Below, in pieces: positions 9,466 through 17,577 of a DNA stretch of 64,000 nucleotides. Positions within the stretch are counted from its first letter, which is position 1. Every line of letters starts with the position of its first letter. The position numbers and the translations under genes are program-made. The stretch comes from Acidobacteriota bacterium (GTDB taxonomy: Bacteria; Acidobacteriota; Blastocatellia; Chloracidobacteriales; JADJPF01): positions 62,001 to 126,000 of the forward strand of contig JACQZQ010000025.1 in assembly GCA_016213785.1 (NCBI GenBank). The letters are read 5' to 3'. The notes below the pieces were generated by a model, which saw only the letters and a program-made list of their open reading frames with translations, was not told where the DNA came from and searched no databases.

Positions 9466-11961
9466 TTAATTAATTACAATCATTAATTCTGCTTGTCGTA
9501 CTCTACCTAAGCTATCTTGACCAACAAATACTAGTTTTTGAGTTCCTAAAGGAGCTTTTTTCTTTAGCTTGAAGTCAAACATAACTGTACCACCAGTAGT
9601 TGATTGTGTAGCAGCACCTTTTAACTTGAATTTCAAATTATTTAAGGTTGTGGCATCAGGTGTAACATTTACCATTCCTGGAAAACCATTTGTGCGATCC
9701 ACTTTAACAACAAATTGTCCAGAACCCCCACGTTTTATAGTAAGTGGTTGTTGTGGGAAAGAAAGCGAATAGTCCATAGCTAAAACATCTAGTTTAACTG
9801 TAGTAGTACGTACAATTTGACCAGAAGTAGCAGTAATAGTTATGTTTGCTGTTAGTGCTGGACTATCAAGCGGTGTATCAATCATTATATTAGAAGTTTG
9901 TCCTGGCGTAATAGTACTTTGAGAGAAAGTAATATTATTTATCTTAGCTTGATCTGAAGTAGCAGTTAAAGTAACTGGTTGATTAAAGCCTGCTAATGCT
10001 TGTAGGCTAGCAGCAAATACACCTGAAGAACCTGCTAAAACTGATTGTGTGGCAGGATTTACATTAAGCATAAATGTTGGTGTACTAGCAACTGTAATAC
10101 TAGCATTAACTGTTCTAGTTATATCGCCTGCTCTACCAGTAATAGTTAAATTAACTGTTCCTGTTGGTGTAGCTGAAGTAGTAGCAATAGTTAATGTGCT
10201 AGGAGTGCCTGGAGAAATTGCTGCACTAGAGAAACTTGTAGTAAGCCCAGTAGCTTGAGGAGTAGCACTAGCACTAAGCATTACTTGTTGATTAAAGCTA
10301 TTTAAGCCTTGTACATTAACAGTAAAGCTAGTAGAGGCTCCAGCGCTTACCATTTGAGTATTAGGAGTAATAGCTAAAGAGAAATCGCCTCTTGGAGTAG
10401 CAATTATAAAGTCTGAATCAGAGTCATCCATCCCCATAACACCACCACTATCTCTAGCAGTAACTCTTATACGAGCATTATCAGTAAGTAAGGAAGTTGG
10501 AACCTTAAAGGTAAAGCTACGGGCTGTACCTGGAAGACCTAAAGCAACTTGTACTGGGAAGGAAACACCACCATCTGTAGATAAATCAATACTTTGTGTA
10601 GCAACAGTATTAGTAGAATTTACAGTCCAAGCAATAGGAAGATCCCCACCAGCAGCAATATTTTCTTTACCATTAGGAGAAGTAACTTTTACAGCTACAT
10701 TAGCTTGAGCAGCACCAACTCTATAACCAAATATATCTAAAGCATCAATGTCAGCTTGTTTAATAACATCTCTATCACCTGGGCGACCTACTGGATCCAT
10801 AATACCTATTTTTGTATTATCAGGAGTAAGTTCTTTTATTCTCCAGTGACTAGATTGGTTTCTATCTCCTCTACTTCCAGCAGGGCCACCTGTAGAAAGA
10901 AGTATTTTTGAATTTCCATCTCTAGAAAACACTTGTAATTCCGATTGACTAGCACCAGCGGTATATAATCTTTGAGCAGTAGTAAAGGTTTGTGGGGTTA
11001 CATCATTAGCAAAACGAAATACATCCCAAATAGAAGGAAGTATAGGGAAATTAGGAACAAAATCTCTAATACCTGCATTTGATGTAAAACCTAAGGCATG
11101 ACCTACTTCATGAACAACAGTTGCATCAAAGTCAAAAGTTCCTCTATCAATACCATTGTCTGGAGTAAAATCAAAAGGAATAGCTGAATTAAAACCAATT
11201 GCTGGAGGTGGGCCAAAATTAGCCATTTCTCTAGTAGGATCTGCAACAGCATCAATCAAACCTAAAGCTCTAAGCACAGGGGCACTTACTTCTAAATCCT
11301 TAGCAGGCCCAAGATTAGTAGGCAAAGTGTCTTTTGGTAAAGCATTATAAACAGATGTTTCAAAAGCATTATTAGCATTATCAACTAATGTTTGTCTCAT
11401 ATCTTCATAAAAACCATCTCCGCCTGAAAGCTCTTGGCTACTAGTAGAACCAATTACCCCAGCAGGATAGGGGCGACCAAATCTTTGTGGGCCAAAATCC
11501 ACATCTATTACTATTGTAATAGGTGAACTAATGATTGCTTCTAAACGAGCAACAGCTGATACAAAACCAGCTTTTGCTATTGGGAAACTATCTAATTGTG
11601 CAGTACCACGTAAAATAACTTTTAATCCACCATCAGCATTGGGGCGAATACGGCTGGTTCCTATCACTTCTTCAAAATGATTAAGCTGTTTCATATCTTT
11701 TCGATCTGATATGGAATCATCAAAATAAGCTCTTTCTTCATCAGTTACTTCGCGACAAACCATTGTTCCATCTGGAGCTTGATATCTTATCCAAGAATCT
11801 GCCTTTTCTACACGTTTTAGAGTACGTGCCTTTTTTTGGGTAGGCTCTTGGCCTAGCATTAATTTATTTGCTGATACAGGTGTTTGATAAAAGACCACAG
11901 TAGCTATAGTCAGTATTATCATTAGCGCAGAAAACCAATAGCGCCAATTTAATTTTTTCAT
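9466..11961 (-). CDS. Secreted zinc metalloprotease with Ig-like repeats
   Basis: This 831-residue protein begins with a signal peptide (KKLNW then a hydrophobic segment, cleavage likely near residue 31, VSANK). The catalytic region, about 100-415, contains HEVGHALGF with zinc ligands H284 and H288 and catalytic E285; a third ligand is expected just after GF, where FTSNAG follows. Downstream SSHWR and GIMDP elements resemble those of matrixin/astacin-like secreted proteases. From about 428 the protein is a chain of beta-sandwich domains: one S/T-rich Ig-like domain, then three related repeats of 90-100 residues, each opening with a motif like F-x-L-x-(I/V)-(T/N)-P-x-x-Q-x-V and containing NGF/NSFNQxV. 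These are probably adhesion or spacer domains. Substrate is unknown. It is transcribed divergently from the secreted-protein block at 12186. Confidence 0.88.
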   Translation of the reverse strand: MKKLNWRYWFSALMIILTIATVVFYQTPVSANKLMLGQEPTQKKARTLKRVEKADSWIRYQAPDGTMVCREVTDEERAYFDDSISDRKDMKQLNHFEEVIGTSRIRPNADGGLKVILRGTAQLDSFPIAKAGFVSAVARLEAIISSPITIVIDVDFGPQRFGRPYPAGVIGSTSSQELSGGDGFYEDMRQTLVDNANNAFETSVYNALPKDTLPTNLGPAKDLEVSAPVLRALGLIDAVADPTREMANFGPPPAIGFNSAIPFDFTPDNGIDRGTFDFDATVVHEVGHALGFTSNAGIRDFVPNFPILPSIWDVFRFANDVTPQTFTTAQRLYTAGASQSELQVFSRDGNSKILLSTGGPAGSRGDRNQSSHWRIKELTPDNTKIGIMDPVGRPGDRDVIKQADIDALDIFGYRVGAAQANVAVKVTSPNGKENIAAGGDLPIAWTVNSTNTVATQSIDLSTDGGVSFPVQVALGLPGTARSFTFKVPTSLLTDNARIRVTARDSGGVMGMDDSDSDFIIATPRGDFSLAITPNTQMVSAGASTSFTVNVQGLNSFNQQVMLSASATPQATGLTTSFSSAAISPGTPSTLTIATTSATPTGTVNLTITGRAGDITRTVNASITVASTPTFMLNVNPATQSVLAGSSGVFAASLQALAGFNQPVTLTATSDQAKINNITFSQSTITPGQTSNIMIDTPLDSPALTANITITATSGQIVRTTTVKLDVLAMDYSLSFPQQPLTIKRGGSGQFVVKVDRTNGFPGMVNVTPDATTLNNLKFKLKGAATQSTTGGTVMFDFKLKKKAPLGTQKLVFVGQDSLGRVRQAELMIVIN

Positions 11962-12176
11962 AATCTATCTCCTAAATCTTACTTGATTTACTGTTAATAA
12001 TTAAGATTCTTAAATATGTAGTTAAGCCTTTTTATTTCTACCAAGATAGGCAAAAACAAATACAAAATTTTAAGGAATAAGGTATTATAGAATTAATTTG
12101 CCTAACTGAAAACCATCTTTGAAGCTATTTTTAGGTTATTTTTAAATAAAATCTTAATATTTTACGCTATTTTCTT

Positions 12177-12181
12177 GGAGG
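12177..12181 (+). promoter_or_regulatory. Shine-Dalgarno site for the 12186 gene
   Basis: GGAGG lies 4 bases before ATG and fixes the start of the following secreted-protein gene. It is one of the strongest ribosome sites in the window. Confidence 0.7.
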
Positions 12182-12185
12182 ATAA

Positions 12186-13016
12186 ATGCTTAAAGTTATT
12201 TTATCTATAATTACTTTACTAGCAATAAGCTTAGAAGCTCACGCCCAAGCTAATAAAAAGCCTGAGTTTATCCGCTATGATCTAGTCAAAGGTCTACCTA
12301 ATGATAATATCAGCCCTTTGGAAGACGGCCCCCCCTTTATCCCACCTAAAAACTCTTTAGTAAAATTACAAAGACAAGTAATTATGCAGTTTTTACCATC
12401 AACCTTTACACCTTTTGTAGAACCAGAACAAGACTCTTCTAAACGTAAACTTATACGCTATGGTTTTGCCTATTATAGAGATAATGAGATTCCTGGATTT
12501 CCAGGGTTTAGAGACATTATTGTTCCACTGCGATTTGATTCTACAAAGGGCTTTCTAGATGTGACTTACTACCGTAATGTTCTGATAGTTCCTTTTACTT
12601 TTGATTTTCCTGAAAATCGCTCATCAATAGCACTTTTACCCCAAGATGAAGGAACTGCCCTACTACTTTTCTTAGAAGGAACTAGCAATAAGTTTTTACT
12701 TAGTCTATCTAATCTTTTTGATGAGCCTAAAATGGTAAATTTTTTAGCTTTTGATGAAGTTGAAGCAATTCAATCAGACGCTGAATTTGAAAAATTTATT
12801 ATTTTTACTCGCGGAGGCACTAACCGTAGTAGCTTATTTGTTTCTACTACTAGCGCATCGCTCAATCCAATTTCTCCAGGTGTAGAATTAATTAAGGATC
12901 TACCTATTAATAATGAATCTTATATATTTAAGGTTTCTCCTAATACTGAGTTAAAATTCCGAGGTGCTCCTGTGCCTCCTAAAACTACTACATCTGTTTC
13001 CCAACCAAAAGAATAA
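12186..13016 (+). CDS. Secreted protein of unknown function
   Basis: A 276-residue protein that I do not recognise. Residues 1-21 are a signal peptide ending in AHAQA. The mature part is beta-strand-rich with alternating hydrophobic residues and no cysteines, zinc motifs or membrane segments; the tail is rich in Pro, Thr and Ser. The phrase RYDLVKGLPNDNI near residue 30 resembles the first blade motif of propeller proteins such as the neighbour at 13220, but no repeats follow. A run of seven C bases at 12329-12335 encodes Gly-Pro-Pro and is exceptional in this AT-rich sequence. Two inverted repeats separate it from the propeller gene, so it may be its own transcript at the head of the exported-protein block. 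Confidence 0.75.
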   Translation: MLKVILSIITLLAISLEAHAQANKKPEFIRYDLVKGLPNDNISPLEDGPPFIPPKNSLVKLQRQVIMQFLPSTFTPFVEPEQDSSKRKLIRYGFAYYRDNEIPGFPGFRDIIVPLRFDSTKGFLDVTYYRNVLIVPFTFDFPENRSSIALLPQDEGTALLLFLEGTSNKFLLSLSNLFDEPKMVNFLAFDEVEAIQSDAEFEKFIIFTRGGTNRSSLFVSTTSASLNPISPGVELIKDLPINNESYIFKVSPNTELKFRGAPVPPKTTTSVSQPKE

Positions 13017-13031
13017 ACTGCTTTTATAATA

Positions 13032-13063
13032 TTTTGGGATAGAGTTATGTCTCTATCCCAAAA
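13032..13063 (+). terminator. Perfect inverted repeat after the 12186 gene (possible terminator)
   Basis: TTTTGGGATAGAG at 13032-13044 pairs over all 13 bases with 13051-13063 around a 6-base loop. The closing AAAA/TTTT arms give a short T stretch only inside the stem, and GGCTTCT follows, so termination may be partial. It begins 15 bases past the stop codon. Confidence 0.55.
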
Positions 13064-13069
13064 GGCTTC

Positions 13070-13083
13070 TGTGGTTAACCACA
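13070..13083. repeat. 14-bp palindrome, possible regulator site
   Basis: TGTGGTTAACCACA is a perfect palindrome 6 bases after the larger hairpin and 136 bases before the propeller gene. Its compact symmetry suits a dimeric DNA-binding protein, which could control the downstream operon. No matching regulator can be named. Confidence 0.4.
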
Positions 13084-13219
13084 ACAATAATTTGCTTATA
13101 ACCTAACCTAGCACTAGCTCTACACACATAAACAAAATACCACCATTAAAAGACAATCTTGCTACAACATTACAAGATTAGTTATCAATTAATTCATTAT
13201 AAGTAGCAATTAGTCATTT

Positions 13220-15148
13220 ATGAAAAACTGGTATAACAAAAAACCAATTATATTTTCACTGGTAATAATTTTTAGCCTAGTAATAGCTCTAAAGTTTTTT
13301 TATATACAAAAACAAACAGAGTTAGCCTTACTAAAATCTCAAACAGAGCTTTCAAAACAAAATATAATTAAACATCGCAAAGAATCTTTACCCCCACTAA
13401 ATAACCATATAAATACACTAGCAAATACCAAAGAAGTCAACACTATAGCGTTTTATCAAGGAAATTACTATATTGCAGCTAAAGCAGGACTGCTTAAGTA
13501 TTCATCCAGGGGCAAACAATTAGAAATTTTTAATAACTTAAACGGTTTACCAGAAAATGATTTAACTACTCTAACTGTTTGGAATGATAAGCTTTATATT
13601 GGAACAAATTCAAAAGGCTTATTAGTATTTGATGGAAAAGAATTTCAAAGATATTGGTGGCCTGACCTAAAAACAGAAGCTATCACAACTTTACTAAATG
13701 ATTATGGAAGATTACTTATAGGAACCTTCGCCACAGGATTACTAGAATTTGATGGAAGTAAGTTTAGAGAAATTAAAAGTAATGGACAAAAAATAAAGTC
13801 CATTACTTGGCTAGAAAAACAAGAAAATCAGCTTTTTATAGGGACATTCGATGATGGATTTTGGGTAGTAGAGCCTACTAAATCCGAGCATTTTACTACT
13901 GCTCAAGGGCTAGCATCTAACCGTATTATAGGCATAACTCAAATAAATAATCAGTTTATAGTAGCTACTGATTTTGGTCTTTCCATAGCTAGTTTAGGAG
14001 GCTTAAATGAAAAAACTACCTTTCAGACTACACTTGTTTTTCCTACTCTTTCTAGCTTTCTTAAAACAAAAAATGATTTGGTACTAGTAAAAGATTCAGG
14101 TGAAATTTTCCAGCTACCTTTAGATAAAGATATTCAAAATAAAAACCTTAGGCTTTTAACAAAAATACCCACAACTAATGCACATATCACTAAAGTAGAG
14201 AATCAACTCTACTTAGCTTCTAATAGTGGTCTTTGGAAATTAGATAACAACAAAGTAGAAAATTTTTTAGCCAATAACCCTAATAGTCTTTCAGCAAATA
14301 TGGTTTCTGCTTTAGCCATAGATAATATTGGTCAATTATGGGTAGGTTATTTTCGTAATGGAATAGATATTTTTTCAGTTAAAGGTCAAAAAATTATACA
14401 TTTAGAAAATGAATATTTACGTGAAGTTAATCATATTTTTATCCAAAAAGATAATGTGCTAGTTTCTACATCTCAAGGGTTAATAAATTTTGACAAAAAA
14501 TTAAATATTAAGCGCTTAAGTAAATCTAACGGCTTATTAAACCATAATATTAGCAGTAGTTATTTACTCCCAAACTCAGACAATCTTCTTTTAGCAACAG
14601 CTAAAGGTCTAGCAATAGGCAAAGAAAATAAATTTTCCCTGCTTACTAAAGTTCAAGGACTGCCTAGCAATAATACATACAGTATATTAGCCGATGATAA
14701 ATCTATTTATATTGCAACTCTTACAGGGCTAGCAAAATTTACTAATGGAAAAGTTGCTCGTATTTATAAAGATTCTAATTCAAGCCTTAAAGCCAATTGG
14801 ATAACAGCCTTACAGTCTGCTAATAACCAGCTTTTTATTGGCACTTATGGAGGTGGAATCTATGAACTATTGCCCACAGGAGAGCTTCATAGCTTTGTTC
14901 CAGAAATAGGCCGTCTAGTAATAAACCTTAATGCAATGTTTAGTGATAATGATCGGCTTTACGTTGGAACTTTAAGCGGATTATGGATTTATCAATTAAA
15001 CAACCAGCAATGGCAACAAATTAAATTAGAACTGCCTGAGATTAATGTATTAAGCATTACTGGAGATCAAAATAGTATTTATGTTGGTACAACAAATGGT
15101 ATTGCAAAAATAGAAAAAGAATTTTTTAACAAATTAAACAATAGATAA
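13220..15148 (+). CDS. Membrane-anchored beta-propeller protein (two-component-regulator propeller repeats)
   Basis: A 642-residue protein with an N-terminal hydrophobic anchor at about 10-27 and a short coiled stretch, then repeats of about 40 residues through the whole length. Each repeat holds a pattern like (N/D)GL-(P/S)-x-(N/D)-x(I/V)-x-x-(L/I) followed by (L/I)-(Y/F/W)-(I/V)-G-T-x-x-G-(L/I). These are the Reg_prop repeats that form the extracellular sensor propellers of hybrid kinases, but here no kinase or output domain follows, so it is a stand-alone propeller facing the periplasm. It leads a tight run with the VIT/vWA gene 28 bases downstream. No clear Shine-Dalgarno precedes the ATG. 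A ligand or scaffold role is inferred. Confidence 0.82.
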   Translation: MKNWYNKKPIIFSLVIIFSLVIALKFFYIQKQTELALLKSQTELSKQNIIKHRKESLPPLNNHINTLANTKEVNTIAFYQGNYYIAAKAGLLKYSSRGKQLEIFNNLNGLPENDLTTLTVWNDKLYIGTNSKGLLVFDGKEFQRYWWPDLKTEAITTLLNDYGRLLIGTFATGLLEFDGSKFREIKSNGQKIKSITWLEKQENQLFIGTFDDGFWVVEPTKSEHFTTAQGLASNRIIGITQINNQFIVATDFGLSIASLGGLNEKTTFQTTLVFPTLSSFLKTKNDLVLVKDSGEIFQLPLDKDIQNKNLRLLTKIPTTNAHITKVENQLYLASNSGLWKLDNNKVENFLANNPNSLSANMVSALAIDNIGQLWVGYFRNGIDIFSVKGQKIIHLENEYLREVNHIFIQKDNVLVSTSQGLINFDKKLNIKRLSKSNGLLNHNISSSYLLPNSDNLLLATAKGLAIGKENKFSLLTKVQGLPSNNTYSILADDKSIYIATLTGLAKFTNGKVARIYKDSNSSLKANWITALQSANNQLFIGTYGGGIYELLPTGELHSFVPEIGRLVINLNAMFSDNDRLYVGTLSGLWIYQLNNQQWQQIKLELPEINVLSITGDQNSIYVGTTNGIAKIEKEFFNKLNNR

Positions 15149-15176
15149 ACACAGGAACAATTGAAAAAGGTAATTT

Positions 15177-17546
15177 ATGAATCAAAGAAGGTTATATTTA
15201 ATTTTAGCAATTACATTAATTTTAGCTTGTTATTTGCCCTTTTCTGCAAGCTTTGAAAGCTTGGCTCAATCAGGGGTTTTAATACCTTCTAATAGTAATC
15301 GTCCTGATGAGAAAATTCTTTCTTTATCAATAATGAATGTAGATATACTTATAGATAATCAACATGCTCGGGTTAAAGTATTGCAAATATTTGATAATCA
15401 TCAAAGTAATATTTTAGAGGGTAAATATATTTTTGCCCTACCTACTAGTGGAACAATTTCAGACTTTGCTATTTGGGAAAATAACACACGCATTCCAGGC
15501 GTAATTATGGAAAAAAGGCGAGCAGAAGCCGTTTATGGCAGTCTTACTAATGCTAGTGTTGATCCAGGTTTACTCCAACAAGATGACGAGCGCGGTGGAA
15601 GTTCGGCATTCTCCGTAAAAGTTTTCCCTATTCCTGCTTATGGAAGTAAACGACTAGAATTAGAGTATACAGAAATCCTTCCAATAGAAGAATTAAGTAG
15701 CCATTTTTCTTTCCCTCTTAAACCCGAAGCAGGATATACACAACAAGTAGATCAGCTAAATATCCATATTTTAGTATTAAGTAATAACACTATTAGTAGT
15801 ACTAAAATCAATTCTAAAAATTATAAAATGGAGATACTTAAATCTACGGCAAATGAGTTTGAAGCCTCTTATCAAGCAAGTAACGTTAATTTAACAGAAG
15901 ATTTAGAGTTAATTTATCAACTAAACGTTCCAAACAGTCAGCTTAATTCTATTGCCTATCGTGCGCCAGAGCTTATTTCAGCTTATGATTTACGCGATCC
16001 TTCGTTAGCAAAACCTAATCCTGATGGATATTTTCAAGCTACAGCAGTATTTAATGAACAACAATCAAAAAGCTCTAATAGCAATGTTTTACTTTTGCTT
16101 GACACTTCCCTATCAATGTATGGTGATAAACTAGTTAAAGCTATAGAAGCATTAGAGTTATTTCTAAACAGCTTAAAACCACAAGAAAAATTTAATTTAA
16201 TATTATTTAATGAAGCAACTTCTGAACTATCAACAACTCCTTTACCTGCAACTAAAGAAAATATTTCTAAAGCAATTAATTTTGTAAAAGAATCAATGCT
16301 TTATGGAGGTACAGATTTAGAAAAAGGTTTAACTAAAGCTTTAGAACTAGTTAATAATTTTCCAGGAGAATCTAAGAATATAATTATTATTTCTGATGCT
16401 AATGCAACTATTGGTAATATCCAAAAATCATCAATACTAGATGCATTTAACAAAAATAATAAAGGTGAAATTCAAGCAAGATTATTTGCGCTAGGTTTAG
16501 GAAATGATGCAGCTAATAATCTGTTAGATCAATTAGTTAAAGATTGTAATGGCTATTCTATTTCTGCTAGAGAAACAGAAGATATTAATTTTTCAGTGCA
16601 AAGAATTATAGATAAAGTCCATAAACCCAATATTAATAGCTTAAGTGCTGATTATGACAATAATTTTTATCAAGTTTACTCTATTAATGATAAAAATATT
16701 TTTGACCAAGGAAGCTATACTTTTGTAGGGCGTTATAGAAAACCACAACTGCAAGCAACACTTACTTTAGAAGGTTTTTTTGGCAATCGTCCAATAAATT
16801 TATCAACAGATCTATTGTTACCTGAGTTTGATGATCTGCACTCACATTTACCTAGGCTTTGGGCAAGGGCACGAGTTGATGCACTACTTAGAGAAATGGA
16901 TATTGAAGGCGAGCGAGAGGATTATATAGCAGAAATAATTAGACTTGCTCAAAAATATAAATTTGTTACACCTTATACCTCTTTTATAGCTGCTCCTAGA
17001 GCCTTATTGCGTCCTCGTCTAATTCAACCTGGAGATCCTGTAATTAGGGTTAAAACAGATGAATCAATTAAGCAAGTTTTTGTTGTACTCCCATTTGGTG
17101 AAACGCTTCCATTAACTTACTTAGCCGAAGAAAAAATTTGGGAAGTACGTTTTTTTGCTCCTGCAAGCCTTCCTGATGGTGTTTATAAATGTCGATTGCT
17201 TATGACAGATAAACAAGGCCAAGGATTTCAAGAAGAAAAAAGTTTTGTAATTGATAGTAATGCTCCAAAACTACAAGTAAAACTTGCCTCAACTACTCTG
17301 CACGCAGGCGATGAGCTAAATATTAAAGCTAGCGCAGATAAAGACACTATAAGACTAATAGCTAAACTCTATGGTTTATCTCCTGTTAATTTACACTGGT
17401 CAGCAAAAGAGCAAACTAATATAGGTAAAATGCTTATTCCAAATGACTTGCCTGCTGGAAATTATACTTTAAGCGTTATAGCTGAAGATGGTGCTTATAA
17501 CCAATCCAGCCAAGAAATAAATTTAACAATCTTACCAAAATACTAA
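15177..17546 (+). CDS. VIT and von Willebrand factor A domain protein, exported
   Basis: A 789-residue protein. The N-terminus is a signal sequence; LILAC at residues 14-18 could be a lipoprotein box, although cleavage after ASFESLAQ is also possible. A VIT domain (about 45-175) is followed by a linker and a vWA domain opening with LLLLDTSLSMYGDK, whose D309, S311 and S313 form a complete metal-ion-dependent adhesion site. A beta-rich C-terminal region (about 620-789) contains two Ig-like segments. The architecture matches bacterial relatives of inter-alpha-trypsin-inhibitor heavy chains, which bind protein partners through Mg-dependent vWA contacts. AAAGG lies 6 bases before ATG. It sits between the propeller gene and the giant TPR gene, 28 and 31 bases away, so it is probably part of one envelope complex (inference). 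Confidence 0.9.
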   Translation: MNQRRLYLILAITLILACYLPFSASFESLAQSGVLIPSNSNRPDEKILSLSIMNVDILIDNQHARVKVLQIFDNHQSNILEGKYIFALPTSGTISDFAIWENNTRIPGVIMEKRRAEAVYGSLTNASVDPGLLQQDDERGGSSAFSVKVFPIPAYGSKRLELEYTEILPIEELSSHFSFPLKPEAGYTQQVDQLNIHILVLSNNTISSTKINSKNYKMEILKSTANEFEASYQASNVNLTEDLELIYQLNVPNSQLNSIAYRAPELISAYDLRDPSLAKPNPDGYFQATAVFNEQQSKSSNSNVLLLLDTSLSMYGDKLVKAIEALELFLNSLKPQEKFNLILFNEATSELSTTPLPATKENISKAINFVKESMLYGGTDLEKGLTKALELVNNFPGESKNIIIISDANATIGNIQKSSILDAFNKNNKGEIQARLFALGLGNDAANNLLDQLVKDCNGYSISARETEDINFSVQRIIDKVHKPNINSLSADYDNNFYQVYSINDKNIFDQGSYTFVGRYRKPQLQATLTLEGFFGNRPINLSTDLLLPEFDDLHSHLPRLWARARVDALLREMDIEGEREDYIAEIIRLAQKYKFVTPYTSFIAAPRALLRPRLIQPGDPVIRVKTDESIKQVFVVLPFGETLPLTYLAEEKIWEVRFFAPASLPDGVYKCRLLMTDKQGQGFQEEKSFVIDSNAPKLQVKLASTTLHAGDELNIKASADKDTIRLIAKLYGLSPVNLHWSAKEQTNIGKMLIPNDLPAGNYTLSVIAEDGAYNQSSQEINLTILPKY

Positions 17547-17577
17547 AAACATTTTCAAAATATTAAAGGGAAAGATT

